A DNA stretch of 64,000 nt from Persephonella atlantica (GTDB lineage Bacteria > Aquificota > Aquificia > Aquificales > Hydrogenothermaceae), in assembly GCF_016617615.1 (NCBI RefSeq), contig NZ_JAACYA010000001.1:868001-932000 (forward strand). The letters run 5' to 3'. Shown here piece after piece: positions 37,102-47,625 of the stretch. Position 1 is the stretch's first letter. Each line of letters opens with the position of its first letter. The notes below the pieces were generated by a model. It worked only from the letters and a program-made list of their open reading frames with translations. It was not told the origin of the DNA and made no database searches. The position numbers and the translations under genes were made by a program.

Positions 37102-37554
37102 TTATTCAATTATTTCACAGCTTCCACCTGCAGCCTTTATCTTCTCTTCTGCAGTTTTTGAAAATTTATGGGCTTTTACCTTAAGAGGTTTTGTAAGCTC
37201 TCCATCTCCCAATATTTTTACTGCCGACGTGCAGTGGATAATTCTTTTTTCTTTTAAAATTTCTGGAGTTATTTCTGCATTTGCTTCAAATCTCTCTTCG
37301 AGTGTTTTCAGGTTTACTATCTCATACTCTTTTTTATTAGGGTTCTTGAATCCCCTTTTTGGGATTCTCATTATAAATGGCGTCTGTCCACCTTCAAAGA
37401 ATGCGGGGAGAGTTCCGTATCCTCTTCTTGACTTCTGTCCCTTATGACCTCTTCCTGAAGTTTTACCGTGTCCTGAGCCTATACCTCTACCTACCCTTTT
37501 GTGGGTTTTTGTAGCTCCCTCTGCTGGTTTTAACTGATGAAGTTTTATGCCCAT
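37102..37554 (-). CDS. rplO: Ribosomal protein L15
   Basis: A 150-residue protein with the glycine-rich [24 protein letters not shown] signature (first part) and [15 protein letters not shown]. Its ATG shares one base with the rpmD stop. Confidence 0.98.
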   Translation of the reverse strand: MGIKLHQLKPAEGATKTHKRVGRGIGSGHGKTSGRGHKGQKSRRGYGTLPAFFEGGQTPFIMRIPKRGFKNPNKKEYEIVNLKTLEERFEANAEITPEILKEKRIIHCTSAVKILGDGELTKPLKVKAHKFSKTAEEKIKAAGGSCEIIE

Positions 37555-37733
37555 TATTCCACTTCCTCCACTTGAATAAGATGATGAGCTTTTCTTATAT
37601 TTCCGAGAACCATAGGATTTTTTTCTAAGATTCTTTCATCATTTATTTTTTTCAGACCAAGAGATTTTACAGCCTGTATCTGGTCTTTTCTCTTTCCTGC
37701 AAGTCCTCTAACAAGTTTTACCTTTATTTTCAT
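37554..37733 (-). CDS. rpmD: Ribosomal protein L30
   Basis: A 59-residue protein reading [20 protein letters not shown] and continuing through [12 protein letters not shown] to a C-terminus VEEVE. It is the prokaryotic short L30, in its normal place between rpsE and rplO. GGAGG precedes the ATG at four to five bases. Confidence 0.95.
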   Translation of the reverse strand: MKIKVKLVRGLAGKRKDQIQAVKSLGLKKINDERILEKNPMVLGNIRKAHHLIQVEEVE

Positions 37734-37742
37734 TTTATCCTC

Positions 37743-38327
37743 CTACCTGACTATTGGAGATGAAGCGTATATTCTGTAGTTTTTCTTAACCTTTTCTTCA
37801 TCTATTCCTCTGATTTTTGCCACTTCTTCAGGAGACCTTACTTTCAGGAGAGCATCAAACACAGCTCTAACTATGTTGTTCGGGTTTGTTGTTCTGCTGA
37901 TAATCTTTGTGAGTATGTCTGTAACACCTAAAAGCTCTAAAACAGGTCTGACAGGTCCTCCTGCCACAACACCTGTCCCTCTTCTTGCAGGCTTTAGAAG
38001 AACAACAGCCGACTCATACTCACCAATAACATCGTGGGGTATGGTTCCCTCAATCAGTGGAACTTTTATTAGATGCTTCTTTGCATCTGCAATTGCTTTT
38101 GCTATTGACGGAGGAACCTCATTTGCTTTTCCATGTCCAAATCCCACATGACCGTTTCTATCTCCAACAACTGCCAGTGTTGAGAAGGAAAATCTTCTTC
38201 CACCTTCAACAACCCTTGTTGTTCTTCTTATTTCAACAACTTTTTCTTCTAACTGTAGCTCCGCTGGATTAACAGGCTGTACTTTCTGCCTTTCTTCTAT
38301 TAATCTCTCTATGCTTTTTGCTCCCAT
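37743..38327 (-). CDS. rpsE: Ribosomal protein S5
   Basis: A 194-residue protein. VEGGRRFSFSTLAVVGDRNGHVGFGHGKANEVP and the TGVVAGGPVRPVLELLGV block are diagnostic. It helps set decoding fidelity. N-terminal extension of about 25 residues. Confidence 0.98.
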   Translation of the reverse strand: MGAKSIERLIEERQKVQPVNPAELQLEEKVVEIRRTTRVVEGGRRFSFSTLAVVGDRNGHVGFGHGKANEVPPSIAKAIADAKKHLIKVPLIEGTIPHDVIGEYESAVVLLKPARRGTGVVAGGPVRPVLELLGVTDILTKIISRTTNPNNIVRAVFDALLKVRSPEEVAKIRGIDEEKVKKNYRIYASSPIVR

Positions 38328-38341
38328 ACTTACTCTCCTGC

Positions 38342-38713
38342 TTAAAATTTTAGTCCTTTTTCTCTTGCTGCTTCTGCAAACGCTTTCACTTTGCCGTGGT
38401 ATATAAAACCACCTCTATCAAAAACAACATTTTGAATACCTTTTGCAAGGGCTTTCTCAGCTATAAACTCTCCTAACTTTTTCGCCATTTCTATATTTTT
38501 ACCGCCTCTTACTCCGTATTTTTCAACAAAATCTTTATCTATAGTTGAAGCACTTACCAGTGTTTTTCCTGCTTCATCATCAATTATCTGGACATAAAGA
38601 TTGTTCAGAGATTTAAAAAATGCCATTCTTGGTCTTTCTGCTGTTCCAGATACCTTTTTTCTTATCCTTTTATGCCTTATTATTCTCTTTTCCCTTCTTG
38701 TTTTTACTGCCAT
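38342..38713 (-). CDS. rplR: Ribosomal protein L18
   Basis: A 123-residue 5S rRNA-binding protein. [29 protein letters not shown] and the [25 protein letters not shown] end are typical. Confidence 0.98.
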   Translation of the reverse strand: MAVKTRREKRIIRHKRIRKKVSGTAERPRMAFFKSLNNLYVQIIDDEAGKTLVSASTIDKDFVEKYGVRGGKNIEMAKKLGEFIAEKALAKGIQNVVFDRGGFIYHGKVKAFAEAAREKGLKF

Positions 38714-38736
38714 CTATACACTCCTCTTAAAGGATT

Positions 38737-39279
38737 TTATTTTTTACCTACAGATTTACCTGGCTTTAGCTTGAGAACTTCACCTTTATATCTGACACCT
38801 TTTCCTTTATATGGATCTGGTTTTCTAAATTCTCTGATTTCTGCAGCAACCTGTCCTACCTTTTGTTTGTCTATTCCTGAAACTTTTATTATGTTCCCCT
38901 CAACTGCTATCTGAATTCCCTCTGGCGGCTCATAAATTATAGGGTGGGAATAACCAAGCTGAAGCTCTAAAGCTTTACCTTTCATGTTCGCCCTGTAACC
39001 GATACCTACAATTTCTAACTCCACTGTAAAACCTTCTGTAACGCCTTTTACCATATTGGCGATAAGTGCTCTTGTTGTTCCGTGTATAGCTCTCATAAAT
39101 GCTGAGTCATCTGGTCTTTCTATCTTTATCTGGTTATCCTCTACTTTTATGCTCAATTTAGGATTAAAGTCTCCTTCTAACTGTCCTTTTGGACCTTTTA
39201 CAACAACATGGTTGCTTTCACTTACTGTAACCTGAACACCATTTGGTATATCAATAGGTTTTTTACCAATCCTTGACAT
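38737..39279 (-). CDS. rplF: Ribosomal protein L6
   Basis: A 180-residue protein. It starts [15 protein letters not shown] and ends with the [14 protein letters not shown] block of L6. It binds near the sarcin-ricin loop. Confidence 0.98.
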   Translation of the reverse strand: MSRIGKKPIDIPNGVQVTVSESNHVVVKGPKGQLEGDFNPKLSIKVEDNQIKIERPDDSAFMRAIHGTTRALIANMVKGVTEGFTVELEIVGIGYRANMKGKALELQLGYSHPIIYEPPEGIQIAVEGNIIKVSGIDKQKVGQVAAEIREFRKPDPYKGKGVRYKGEVLKLKPGKSVGKK

Positions 39280-39299
39280 CTACAATGCCTCCTTTTTTA

Positions 39300-39710
39300 T
39301 TACCAGATATAGCAGAGAACTTCTCCACCAACTTTCTGCTTTCTTGCTTCAGCATCTGTTAATATTCCTTTATTTGTGGAAAGTATGGCTATACCTAATC
39401 CTTTTCTCACGTATGGTATATGCTTTGAATCTGTGTATTTTCTCAGCCCCGGTTTAGATACCCTTTTCAGACCCTGTATAACAGGCTTTGTATTTCTTGG
39501 ACCTAAGTATTTCAATTTTATTATTATTGTTCCCTGATTTCCTTTTTTGTTTTCCTCTGATATTGTGTAGTCTTCTATGTATCCTTCTCTTTTTAAGATT
39601 TCAACTATTTTCTCTTTGATTTTAGAATGGGGAACGTAAACCTCACTTTTTCTGGCTTTTATTGCGTTGTTTATCCTTGCCAGCATATCTGCTATTGGGT
39701 CAACTATCAT
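39300..39710 (-). CDS. rpsH: Ribosomal protein S8
   Basis: A 136-residue protein. [21 protein letters not shown] and the [26 protein letters not shown] end identify it. In Escherichia coli S8 represses its own operon; a target was not seen here. Confidence 0.98.
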   Translation of the reverse strand: MIVDPIADMLARINNAIKARKSEVYVPHSKIKEKIVEILKREGYIEDYTISEENKKGNQGTIIIKLKYLGPRNTKPVIQGLKRVSKPGLRKYTDSKHIPYVRKGLGIAILSTNKGILTDAEARKQKVGGEVLCYIW

Positions 39711-39722
39711 AATCTTGCCTCC

Positions 39723-39911
39723 TTACCAGCTCGCTTTTTTTACCCCAGGGATTTCTCCTCTGAGGGCTCTTTCTCTAAAACACAGTCTGCACATATTAAA
39801 CTGTCTTAAAAATCCCCTTGGTCTTCCACAGATAGGACACCTTGAGTGGTTTCTTGTGCTGTATTTTGGTTTTTTCATAAATGATTTTGCTATTAAACAT
39901 TTACGTGCCAT
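39723..39911 (-). CDS. rpsN: Ribosomal protein S14, zinc-binding type
   Basis: A 62-residue short S14 (type Z). Zinc ligands are C-PI-C and C-RL-C around [10 protein letters not shown]. The short zinc form is usual in thermophiles. Confidence 0.97.
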   Translation of the reverse strand: MARKCLIAKSFMKKPKYSTRNHSRCPICGRPRGFLRQFNMCRLCFRERALRGEIPGVKKASW

Positions 39912-39927
39912 TATGTTATTCCTCCTG

Positions 39928-40488
39928 TTATCCTCTTATTGGCAGTCCAAGTAATGCAAGGAGATACTTTGCCTCCTCATCGGTTTCAGCTGACGTTTCA
40001 ATAATAATATCCATTCCCCTGATTCTATCTACTTTGTCGTAATCTATCTCTGGGAATATTATCTGTTCAGAGATACCAAATGCATAATTTCCTCTACCAT
40101 CAAATGACATAGGGTTAAGTCCTCTAAAATCTCTCACCCTTGGAAGTGCAACAGATATCAGCTTGTCTAAAAAGTCCCACATTCTCTCTTTTCTGAGGGT
40201 TACCCTTGCTCCAACTGGAAGACCTCTCCTCAGCTTGAAACCAGCCTCTGCCTTTTTTGCTCTTCTGATTTCTGGTCTCTGCCCTGTTATTGCCATAAGA
40301 TCTTCAACTGCTCTATCAAGCTGTTTTATATCCTGAACTGCTTCTCCTACTCCCATATTAACAACAATCTTTTTAATTCTTGGAACCTGCATAGATGATT
40401 TGTATCCAAATCTTTCCATCAGTTTTGGAGCTACTTCTTCTTCGTATTTCTTTCTTAGTCTTGGAACATACCTTTCTGAAACTGCCAT
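39928..40488 (-). CDS. rplE: Ribosomal protein L5
   Basis: A 186-residue 5S rRNA-binding protein. [39 protein letters not shown] and [18 protein letters not shown] are typical. Confidence 0.98.
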   Translation of the reverse strand: MAVSERYVPRLRKKYEEEVAPKLMERFGYKSSMQVPRIKKIVVNMGVGEAVQDIKQLDRAVEDLMAITGQRPEIRRAKKAEAGFKLRRGLPVGARVTLRKERMWDFLDKLISVALPRVRDFRGLNPMSFDGRGNYAFGISEQIIFPEIDYDKVDRIRGMDIIIETSAETDEEAKYLLALLGLPIRG

Positions 40489-40501
40489 TATGTTCTACCT
40501 C

Positions 40502-40867
40502 TTACTTTTTTTCTTTTTCCCATATTGTGTCTATAGTTTCACCTGTCTTTTTGTTGTATCTTTCCTTAATGATTTTATTTCCTTCTTCTTTGATTCTTAT
40601 GCCAATTCTTACTCTCTGTTTGTTCTTCTCGTCATAGTACATAACGTTGGATATATGTATAGGTCTCTCTATCTCAACAATGCCTCCTTCCTGAATACCT
40701 TCAATATGTTTGATATGTTTCTTACCTATGTTAACCCCTTCTATTACAACTCTGACTTTGTTTGGGTCGCTATTTCTTATTATCTGTTTTATTTTTCCTA
40801 CTTTTCCTTTCTCTTTTCCCGCAATAACTATAACAGTATCACCTTTTTTGAGCTTTGTTTTGACCAT
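40502..40867 (-). CDS. rplX: Ribosomal protein L24
   Basis: A 121-residue protein with the KOW motif KKGDTVIVIAGKEKGKVGKI and VVIEGVNIGKKHIK. It is an assembly initiator of the large subunit. Confidence 0.98.
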   Translation of the reverse strand: MVKTKLKKGDTVIVIAGKEKGKVGKIKQIIRNSDPNKVRVVIEGVNIGKKHIKHIEGIQEGGIVEIERPIHISNVMYYDEKNKQRVRIGIRIKEEGNKIIKERYNKKTGETIDTIWEKEKK

Positions 40868-40870
40868 TTT

Positions 40871-41251
40871 TTATATTACCTCCGGTGCCAGTGAAACTAT
40901 TCTGTAAAAACCTTTTGCTCTTATTTCTCTTGCTACAGGACCTAAAATACGAGTTCCTATTGGCTCAAGGTTGTTGTTGAGAAGAACAACCGCATTATCA
41001 TCAAACTTTATAAAACTTCCATCAGGTCTCCCAACCTCTTTTGCCGTTCTTACAACCACAGCTTTGTAAACTTTGCCTTTTTTCGCTGTTCCATTGGGAA
41101 GTGCATCTTTAACAGTTACGGTAATAACGTCTCCCAGTGTTGCAAAGTCAGTCTGTTTACCAAAGTTTACCTTTTTTGGTATCCCTATACACTGAACCTT
41201 TTTTGCTCCCGAGTTGTCAGCTGTATTCAGATATGTTCCTCTTCTAATCAT
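40871..41251 (-). CDS. rplN: Ribosomal protein L14
   Basis: About 126 residues, [20 protein letters not shown] to the [17 protein letters not shown] end. The ATG at 41251 fits the AGGTG site; an in-frame GTG three codons up is less likely. The gap to rpsQ is longer than any other in the S10/spc run and contains a hairpin. Confidence 0.97.
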   Translation of the reverse strand: MIRRGTYLNTADNSGAKKVQCIGIPKKVNFGKQTDFATLGDVITVTVKDALPNGTAKKGKVYKAVVVRTAKEVGRPDGSFIKFDDNAVVLLNNNLEPIGTRILGPVAREIRAKGFYRIVSLAPEVI

Positions 41252-41280
41252 TTCCTGCACCTCTTTTGATATGAAATTCC

Positions 41281-41300
41281 TTCCGCCTTTTCAGGCGGAA
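41281..41300 (-). other. Hairpin in the rpsQ-rplN gap
   Basis: A 7-bp perfect stem (TTCCGCC/GGCGGAA) with six-base loop in an 86-base gap. No T-run follows on the minus strand, so it is not a standard terminator. It could be a processing, stability or translational-control element at the S10/spc boundary. Confidence 0.5.
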
Positions 41301-41337
41301 AGACAAAATAATATTTTATTATTTTTGAATACCAAAA

Positions 41338-41595
41338 TCAAGACTGGGAAGAGATAATCTCAACCACAACCCATCTTTTCAGCTTTGAAAGAGGTCTTGA
41401 TTCTCTAATTCTGACAACATCACCCACTTTGCATCTGTTTTCTTCATCATGTGCATAGAATTTTTTAGTTCTCTTTATCCTTTTTCCATAGAGAGGATGT
41501 GGGAACTGTCTTTCTACTGCTACAACAACTGTTTTATCCATTTTATCTGATACAACTTTGCCAACAAACTCCTTTCTTCTTGATTTTACTGCCAT
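41338..41595 (-). CDS. rpsQ: Ribosomal protein S17
   Basis: An 85-residue OB-fold protein: [31 protein letters not shown] and the [15 protein letters not shown] end. Its ATG overlaps the rpmC stop by one base. Confidence 0.98.
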   Translation of the reverse strand: MAVKSRRKEFVGKVVSDKMDKTVVVAVERQFPHPLYGKRIKRTKKFYAHDEENRCKVGDVVRIRESRPLSKLKRWVVVEIISSQS

Positions 41596-41804
41596 TACTC
41601 TCCTCCAGTTTGAGCTTGAAGCTCTCTTTCTCTGAGAATTGTAAGAATTCTTGCTATATCTCTCTTGGTCTGCTTTATCTCAGATGGTTTTTCTAAACCA
41701 CCTACAGCATTCTGGAATCTGAGATTCATCAGTTTTTTCTTCAGCTCTTTAACTTTCTCTTTCAGTTCATCATCTGTAAGTTTTCTCAGTTCTTCTGCTT
41801 TCAT
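41595..41804 (-). CDS. rpmC: Ribosomal protein L29
   Basis: A 69-residue helical-hairpin protein: [36 protein letters not shown] and [15 protein letters not shown] are typical. It lies at the exit of the peptide tunnel. Confidence 0.97.
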   Translation of the reverse strand: MKAEELRKLTDDELKEKVKELKKKLMNLRFQNAVGGLEKPSEIKQTKRDIARILTILRERELQAQTGGE

Positions 41805-41805
41805 C

Positions 41806-42222
41806 TTACGACCTCGCCTTTACCATTCTTGTTTTTATTGGTAATTTGTGGCTTGCCTTTCTGAATGCTTCAGCAGCCACTTCTTCCGGAACACCTGCAA
41901 TCTCAAAAAGAATATGTCCCGGTTTTACAACAGCTACGAAATGGTCAAGGTCTCCCTTACCTTTACCCATTCTTGTCTCTGCTGGCTTTCTTGTTACAGG
42001 TTTATGAGGGAAAACTCTAATCCAGACTTTTGCCCCTTTTTTTGCTTCCCTTACTATTGCAATACGGGCTGACTCTATCTGCCTTGATGTCATCCAGCAT
42101 GGCTGCAGTGCTTGAAGTCCGTACTCTCCAAAGGCCACAAAATTTCTTCTATTGGCCTTTCCTTTCATTCTTCCTCTATGCTGTCTTCTCCATTTTATCT
42201 TTTTAGGCTGAAGTAGTGACAT
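41806..42222 (-). CDS. rplP: Ribosomal protein L16
   Basis: A 138-residue protein. [28 protein letters not shown] and [23 protein letters not shown] are clear. It helps position A-site tRNA. Confidence 0.98.
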   Translation of the reverse strand: MSLLQPKKIKWRRQHRGRMKGKANRRNFVAFGEYGLQALQPCWMTSRQIESARIAIVREAKKGAKVWIRVFPHKPVTRKPAETRMGKGKGDLDHFVAVVKPGHILFEIAGVPEEVAAEAFRKASHKLPIKTRMVKARS

Positions 42223-42242
42223 TTACTGTTCCTCCTTTTTTA

Positions 42243-42926
42243 TTAAACTGTGTGGAGTTCTTCTTCTATCTTCTTCAGAACTTCCTCTTTCTGCTCTGCC
42301 AATTTATCTCCTTTATAAATCCAGACCTTAACTCCTAAAATTCCATACTTTGTTGATGCTCTTGCTGTTCCATAATCTATGTCTGCTCTGAGGGTTTGAA
42401 GGGGCATTCTACCTGCCATAAACCACTCTTTCCTTGCAAGGTCAACTCCACCTATACGACCGCCAACCTGAACTTTTATACCCTTTGCTCCAGCTTTCAT
42501 TGCATTGTCTATTGCTCTCTTCATTGCTCTTCTGTGGGAAACCCTTCTCTCAAGCTGGAGGGCAATATCCTCTGCAACTAATTTTGCGTTGAGCTCTGGC
42601 TTTTTAACCTCATCAACATTTACCAACACTTCTTTTGCATCTGTCAATGCAAGGAGTATCTTGTTTAGCTCTTCAACTTCTGCCCCTTTTCTTCCAATAA
42701 CAATTCCCGGCTTTGATGCCAGTATTTTCACTCTTATCTTTTCTCCCAGTCTTTCAATAATAACGTCTGCTATCCCAGCCTGTTTGTACTTTTCTTCAAC
42801 AAACCTTCTAATTTTCAGGTCTTCGTGAAGAATTTTGCTATATCTCTTTTTGTCTGCAAACCATTTTGATTTCCAGTCTGTTGTTATTCCTAATCTAAAC
42901 CCTGTTGGATGTACTTTCTGACCCAC
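42243..42926 (-). CDS. rpsC: Ribosomal protein S3
   Basis: A 227-residue protein with [14 protein letters not shown], the KH domain ([16 protein letters not shown]) and [17 protein letters not shown]. Start is GTG behind AAGGAGG. It forms part of the mRNA entry site. Confidence 0.98.
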   Translation of the reverse strand: MGQKVHPTGFRLGITTDWKSKWFADKKRYSKILHEDLKIRRFVEEKYKQAGIADVIIERLGEKIRVKILASKPGIVIGRKGAEVEELNKILLALTDAKEVLVNVDEVKKPELNAKLVAEDIALQLERRVSHRRAMKRAIDNAMKAGAKGIKVQVGGRIGGVDLARKEWFMAGRMPLQTLRADIDYGTARASTKYGILGVKVWIYKGDKLAEQKEEVLKKIEEELHTV

Positions 42927-42938
42927 TTTTATTCCTCC

Positions 42939-43292
42939 TTACTGCCTTTCAGCTAAAGTTATATAAATGTGAGAAAATCTTCTTTTTTTAGGCGTTGCCC
43001 TTCCATAAGCCCTTGGCATGTACCTTTTCAGTATTGGACCATCTTCTGCTCTGATCTCTTTTATGTAGAGGTTGTCAATATCCATATCCTTCAGCTCTGC
43101 ATTTGCTATAGCGCTTTTCAGGAGCTTTTCCACCATTCTTGCTGCTCTTTTGTTCATACCATGTAGAAGAGCAAGTGCAACACCAACATCCTTTCCTCTT
43201 ATTGCATTGATTACCTGTCTCGCTTTTGTCGGTGAGGTTCTCGCGTATCTCAAAACAGCCCTTGCTTCAAGGTTCTTTGTAGCTTCTGCCAT
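42939..43292 (-). CDS. rplV: Ribosomal protein L22
   Basis: About 117 residues. ARAVLRYARTSPTKARQVINAIRGKDV and the PKKRRFSHIYITLAE end are typical. The ATG at 43292 with GAGGTGG is preferred over an in-frame GTG three codons up. Its loop lines the exit tunnel. Confidence 0.97.
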   Translation of the reverse strand: MAEATKNLEARAVLRYARTSPTKARQVINAIRGKDVGVALALLHGMNKRAARMVEKLLKSAIANAELKDMDIDNLYIKEIRAEDGPILKRYMPRAYGRATPKKRRFSHIYITLAERQ

Positions 43293-43304
43293 CTTTTCCA
43301 CCTC

Positions 43305-43604
43305 TTATTTTTTCTTAACTGCTTTTGCAGATTTATCAGGGTGACCCCTGAATGTTCTTGTGAGTGAAAACTCCCCAAGTTTATGTCCAACCATTTCTGG
43401 CTGTATGTAAACAGGTATAAATTTCATCCCATTATAAACAGCTATTGTATGCCCAACCATCTCTTCTGTTATGGTGCAGGCCCTATCCCACACCTTTATT
43501 ATCTTTCTTTCACCTGTTTCATTCATTTTCCTTATCTTTTTCAGTATTTTCTCATTTACATAAGGATTTTTATTTCTTTCGTTCCACTTTCCTTTGTATC
43601 CCAT
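43305..43604 (-). CDS. rpsS: Ribosomal protein S19
   Basis: A 99-residue head protein: [31 protein letters not shown] and [15 protein letters not shown] are diagnostic. Confidence 0.98.
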   Translation of the reverse strand: MGYKGKWNERNKNPYVNEKILKKIRKMNETGERKIIKVWDRACTITEEMVGHTIAVYNGMKFIPVYIQPEMVGHKLGEFSLTRTFRGHPDKSAKAVKKK

Positions 43605-43606
43605 GG

Positions 43607-44431
43607 TTATTTACCTCTACGCTTGATTATGAATTTGTCAGAGTATTTAGCTCCACGCCTTGTTTTGTATCCTTTTGTAGGCTGACCCCATGGAGAAACA
43701 GGATGTTTACCAAATGTTTTTCCTTCACCACCACCGTGTGGGTGGTCAACAGGGTTCATTGCTGTTCCTCTAACTGTTGGTCTGATTCCCAGCCATCTTG
43801 ACCTTCCAGCTTTACCAAGTTTAATCAGTTCGTGCTCTGCAAGCCCTACTGTTCCTACTGTAGCCATACATTTTTTGTGCACCAGTCTGATTTCTCCAGA
43901 AGGAAGTCTGAGCTGTACGTAATCACCCTGTCTTCCTAAAATCTGGGCAGACATTCCTGCTGCTCTTGCTATCTGTCCACCTTTTCCTGGAGTTATCTCA
44001 ATGTTGTGAACAAATGTACCAACAGGAATGTTTTCCAGAGGCAGTGCATTTCCCACTTTTATTTCTGCATCTGGTCCTGCAACAACAGTATCTCCCACTT
44101 TAAGTCCTTCAGGCCAGATTATGTACCTTTTTTCCCCATCTGCATAGTGAAGGAGTGCAATCCTTGCAGACCTGTTTGGGTCATATTCAATTGCTGCAAC
44201 CTTAGCTGGAACTCCCCATTTATCCCTTTTAAAGTCTATGATTCTGTACTTCCTTTTATGACCGCCTCCTTTATGCCTTACTGTTATCCTTCCCTGATTA
44301 TTTCTTCCAGCCTTCTTAACTAAAGGCTCTACAAGGGATTTTTCAGGCTCTTTCTTTGTTATCTCAGAAAAATCATATAAAATTGCGTGTCTTGTTCCAT
44401 TTGTTACAGGTTTTAATTTTCTAACACCCAT
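43607..44431 (-). CDS. rplB: Ribosomal protein L2
   Basis: A 274-residue protein: [30 protein letters not shown] near the start, and [18 protein letters not shown] with the conserved histidine near the end. It supports peptidyl-transferase centre assembly. Confidence 0.98.
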   Translation of the reverse strand: MGVRKLKPVTNGTRHAILYDFSEITKKEPEKSLVEPLVKKAGRNNQGRITVRHKGGGHKRKYRIIDFKRDKWGVPAKVAAIEYDPNRSARIALLHYADGEKRYIIWPEGLKVGDTVVAGPDAEIKVGNALPLENIPVGTFVHNIEITPGKGGQIARAAGMSAQILGRQGDYVQLRLPSGEIRLVHKKCMATVGTVGLAEHELIKLGKAGRSRWLGIRPTVRGTAMNPVDHPHGGGEGKTFGKHPVSPWGQPTKGYKTRRGAKYSDKFIIKRRGK

Positions 44432-44444
44432 TGTTATTTCACCT

Positions 44445-44744
44445 CTATATTAGTTCTGCTATATTTATTGGTTTTTCTGATTCAATTTTTACGATAGCTT
44501 TTTTCCATTTCTTTGTATAACCGGGTTTCCCAAATCCTACTCTCTTCTGTTTTGGTTTAACTATCATTGTTCTCACTTCTTTTACCTTAACGCCAAATAT
44601 TTCTTCAACAGCCTTTCTTATCTCTATCTTATTGGCATCCATTGCCACTTCAAATACCAGTTTGTTCTCTTTTTCGTTTTGCCTGACTGCCTTCTCTGTC
44701 AGAACAGGACGGATAAGTATGTCGTATGGTGTTTTACCTGCCAT
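44445..44744 (-). CDS. rplW: Ribosomal protein L23
   Basis: A 99-residue protein: [47 protein letters not shown] is the L23 pattern. It docks trigger factor and SRP at the tunnel exit. Start overlaps the rplD stop by one base. Confidence 0.97.
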   Translation of the reverse strand: MAGKTPYDILIRPVLTEKAVRQNEKENKLVFEVAMDANKIEIRKAVEEIFGVKVKEVRTMIVKPKQKRVGFGKPGYTKKWKKAIVKIESEKPINIAELI

Positions 44745-45367
44745 TATCCCAACCTCTCGTTAATTTTTTCAACTGCAGATTTTGTTATAAGAACGTGGTC
44801 TGCATTCAGTATGTCGTAAGTGTTGAGGCCTTCAACTAACAGAACTTTTGCCTTTGGAAGATTTCTGAATGATTTTATAACATTGTTGTCTTTCTTAGAA
44901 AGAACAAGGAGTACTTTAGACTGTTCTAATCCAAAGTTTTTCAGAACATCTATAGCCTGTTTTGTTTTTGGCTGTTCAAATGTAAAGTCCTCAATAATTG
45001 TCAGCTCCCCATCTTTAAGTTTCATAGAAAGTACCCCTTTCAGAGCTTTCTTTCTTACTTTCTTTGGGAGAGCATAGTAGTAATCCCTTGGATGTGGCCC
45101 GTGGGCTACACCACCACCAACAAATATGTTGGCTTTTCTATCTCCGTGTCTTGCATTTCCTGTTCCTTTCTGTGGAAGTATCTTTCTTCTTGAGCCTCTA
45201 ACTTCAGCTCTTGTTTTTGTGCTGGCCGTTCCTGCTCTTCTCGAAGCAAGCTGCCATTTTACAACTTCCCATACTGTATGCTCTTTAACTTCTGTGTTAA
45301 ATATGCTGTCCTTAAGCTCAACTGTTCCTACATTTTCTTTCTTTATGTTTACAACATTAGCTTCCAT
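44744..45367 (-). CDS. rplD: Ribosomal protein L4
   Basis: A 207-residue protein with the tunnel loop TRAEVRGSRRKILPQKGTGNARHGDRKA and GGGVAHGPHPRDY. In Escherichia coli L4 autoregulates the S10 operon; the leader target was not identified here. Confidence 0.98.
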   Translation of the reverse strand: MEANVVNIKKENVGTVELKDSIFNTEVKEHTVWEVVKWQLASRRAGTASTKTRAEVRGSRRKILPQKGTGNARHGDRKANIFVGGGVAHGPHPRDYYYALPKKVRKKALKGVLSMKLKDGELTIIEDFTFEQPKTKQAIDVLKNFGLEQSKVLLVLSKKDNNVIKSFRNLPKAKVLLVEGLNTYDILNADHVLITKSAVEKINERLG

Positions 45368-45389
45368 TTAAGCCACCTCTTTCTGATTT

Positions 45390-46073
45390 TTAAGAAGCAT
45401 AAGCTGCTTTTGCTTTTTCTAATTTTCTCTTGCCTTTTCTTCTGTTTATAATCACAGACTCTTTGATTTTCAGTACTGTATTTGTATGACCAGGGACTGA
45501 ACCTTTAACTAATATCACATTTTTCTCTGGAATAATATCTACAACTTCAAGCCCCTGAACAGTAACAGTTTCGTTTCCGTAATGCCCCGGCATTCTTTTT
45601 GTCTTCCATACCCTACCAGGGTCAGAACATGCACCTATTGAACCTATTGCTCTGTGATATCTTGAACCGTGGGACTTTTTAAAACCTGAGAAGTCCCATC
45701 TTTTCATTGCCGAAGCAAAACCTCTACCTTTGGACTTACCTGTTATGTCAACAAGGTCTCCCTTTTCAAAAACGTCTTCCACTTTTATTTCCTGCCCCAG
45801 TTCAGGCTGTTCCCCTTCTTTAAGAGGAAACTCTGCAAGTGTTTTTAAAGGTTTTACTCCAGCCTTTTCAAAAATTGCCTTCAGAGGCTTTGGAGTTCTT
45901 TTTTCCTTTCTGCTTCCTGCTCCTAAAACAACAGCAGAGTATCCATCCTTTTCAGGAGTTCTTATGTTAACAACATAGTTAGGCTCAACCTGTATAACAG
46001 TAACAGGAATTGCCTTATCTCCTATAAAAACCCTTGTCATTCCTATCTTTTTTCCAATTATGCCCTTTGGCAT
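45390..46073 (-). CDS. rplC: Ribosomal protein L3
   Basis: About 227 residues: MPKGIIGKKIGMTRVF, the RYHRAIGSIGACSDPGRVWKTKRMPGHYGN loop, and NTVLKIKESV. The ATG at 46073 suits the AAGGAG site; the longer frame would use a GTG overlapping that site. Confidence 0.97.
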   Translation of the reverse strand: MPKGIIGKKIGMTRVFIGDKAIPVTVIQVEPNYVVNIRTPEKDGYSAVVLGAGSRKEKRTPKPLKAIFEKAGVKPLKTLAEFPLKEGEQPELGQEIKVEDVFEKGDLVDITGKSKGRGFASAMKRWDFSGFKKSHGSRYHRAIGSIGACSDPGRVWKTKRMPGHYGNETVTVQGLEVVDIIPEKNVILVKGSVPGHTNTVLKIKESVIINRRKGKRKLEKAKAAYAS

Positions 46074-46089
46074 TTTCCTCACTCCTTGA

Positions 46090-46398
46090 TTAGCTTAGTT
46101 TTATTTCAACATCAACACCTGCAGGCAGGCTGATGTCCATAAGTGCTTCTATTGTCTGTGGAGTAGCATTTTCTATATCTATCAGTCTTTTGTGAATTCT
46201 CATCTCAAAGTGTTCCCTTGACTGCTCAAACTTGTGCGGTGACCTGTGGACACACCATATCTTTCTCTGTGTAGGAAGTGGAATGGGGCCTTTTATAACC
46301 CCACCACTTCTCTTTACTGTATCTATAATCTGTTTCACTGACTGGTCTAAAACTTTATGGTCAAATGCCTTTAGCTTTATTCTTATCTTCTCCTGCAT
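46090..46398 (-). CDS. rpsJ: Ribosomal protein S10
   Basis: A 102-residue protein: [24 protein letters not shown] and [24 protein letters not shown] are typical. It also acts as NusE in antitermination. It follows tuf closely, without a separate promoter, so the str and S10 genes look joined. Confidence 0.98.
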   Translation of the reverse strand: MQEKIRIKLKAFDHKVLDQSVKQIIDTVKRSGGVIKGPIPLPTQRKIWCVHRSPHKFEQSREHFEMRIHKRLIDIENATPQTIEALMDISLPAGVDVEIKLS

Positions 46399-46409
46399 CT
46401 TTTACCCTC

Positions 46410-47600
46410 TTACTCAATTATTTTAGTAACGACACCAGCACCAACAGTTCTACCACCTTCCCTGATTGCAAACCTCATCTGCTCCTCTATAGCTACTGGC
46501 TCCATTAACTCTACTGTCAGCTCTACGTTATCCCCTGGCATTACCATCTCCTGCCCCTCTGGCAGCTCTACTACTGTACCTGTCACGTCCGCTGTCCTGA
46601 TGTAAAACTGTGGCCTGTACCCAAGGAAAAATGGTGTGTGCCTTCCTCCTTCCTCTTTTGAAAGGATGTATACCTGTGCCTTGAACTTCTTGTGGGGTGT
46701 TATTGTCCCTGGTGCAGCTAATACCTGACCCCTCTCTACTTCGTCCTTTCCTATTCCCCTCAGCAGCACTCCTACGTTGTCCCCTGCTACTGCCTCGTCC
46801 AATGTCTTCCTGAACATCTCTATCCCTGTTACTACTGTCTTCCTTGTCTCGTCTGATAATCCTACTATCTCTACCTCATCTCCTACCTTCAGTGTTCCCC
46901 TCTCTACTCTTCCTGTTACTACTGTCCCACGCCCTGATATGGTAAATACGTCCTCTATCGCCATAAGGAATGGTTTATCTGTTGCCCTCTCTGGTGTCGG
47001 TATGTACTCGTCCATCGCATTGAGCAGCTCTTCTATTGATTTGACCCATTTCTCCTCGTCGTTCAGTGCTCCTAATGCTGAACCTCTGATTACTGGTACA
47101 TCATCTCCTGGAAACTCGTACTTGTTCAGCAGCTCCCTTACCTCTAACTCTACAAGCTCTAGCAGCTCCTCGTCGTCTACCATGTCGCATTTGTTTAAAA
47201 ATACTACTATGTATGGTACGTTAACCTGTCTCGCCAGCAGTACGTGCTCCCTTGTCTGGGGCATTGGCCCATCCGCCGCTGATACTACAAGTATCGCCCC
47301 GTCCATCTGTGCAGCACCTGTTATCATGTTCTTGATGTAGTCTGCGTGCCCTGGACAGTCTACGTGGGCATAGTGCCTCTTCTCTGTCTCGTACTCTACG
47401 TGTGTAATGTTAATCGTGATTCCTCTGTCCCTCTCCTCTGGTGCCTTGTCTATGTCCCCGTACCCTATAAACTGGGCTAACCCTTTCTTTGATAATACGT
47501 ATGTTATAGCCGCTGTTAATGTCGTCTTACCGTGGTCTACGTGACCTATTGTTCCCACGTTTACGTGCTCTTTCTTCCTCTCAAATTTCTCTCTCGCCAT
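46410..47600 (-). CDS. tuf: Elongation factor Tu (first copy)
   Basis: A 396-residue GTPase: [10 protein letters not shown] (P loop), [12 protein letters not shown] (switch II) and NKCDMVDD (base recognition). The effector loop lies in [13 protein letters not shown]. It brings aminoacyl-tRNA to the ribosome. A second copy sits at the right edge of the window; the two 3' parts differ at only five bases over about 380. Confidence 0.99.
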   Translation of the reverse strand: MAREKFERKKEHVNVGTIGHVDHGKTTLTAAITYVLSKKGLAQFIGYGDIDKAPEERDRGITINITHVEYETEKRHYAHVDCPGHADYIKNMITGAAQMDGAILVVSAADGPMPQTREHVLLARQVNVPYIVVFLNKCDMVDDEELLELVELEVRELLNKYEFPGDDVPVIRGSALGALNDEEKWVKSIEELLNAMDEYIPTPERATDKPFLMAIEDVFTISGRGTVVTGRVERGTLKVGDEVEIVGLSDETRKTVVTGIEMFRKTLDEAVAGDNVGVLLRGIGKDEVERGQVLAAPGTITPHKKFKAQVYILSKEEGGRHTPFFLGYRPQFYIRTADVTGTVVELPEGQEMVMPGDNVELTVELMEPVAIEEQMRFAIREGGRTVGAGVVTKIIE

Positions 47601-47625
47601 TACTTTTTTTACCTCCTGTGGTTTT

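Noticed and set aside
40400-40894. Plus-strand frame (164 residues) rich in F, Y and S over rplE/rplX
   Set aside because: Shadow frame of AT-rich ribosomal genes; no start signal and no plausible domain.
46777-47340. Plus-strand frame (187 residues) over tuf
   Set aside because: Serine/threonine-rich shadow of the EF-Tu gene; codon bias of tuf keeps the antisense frame open.
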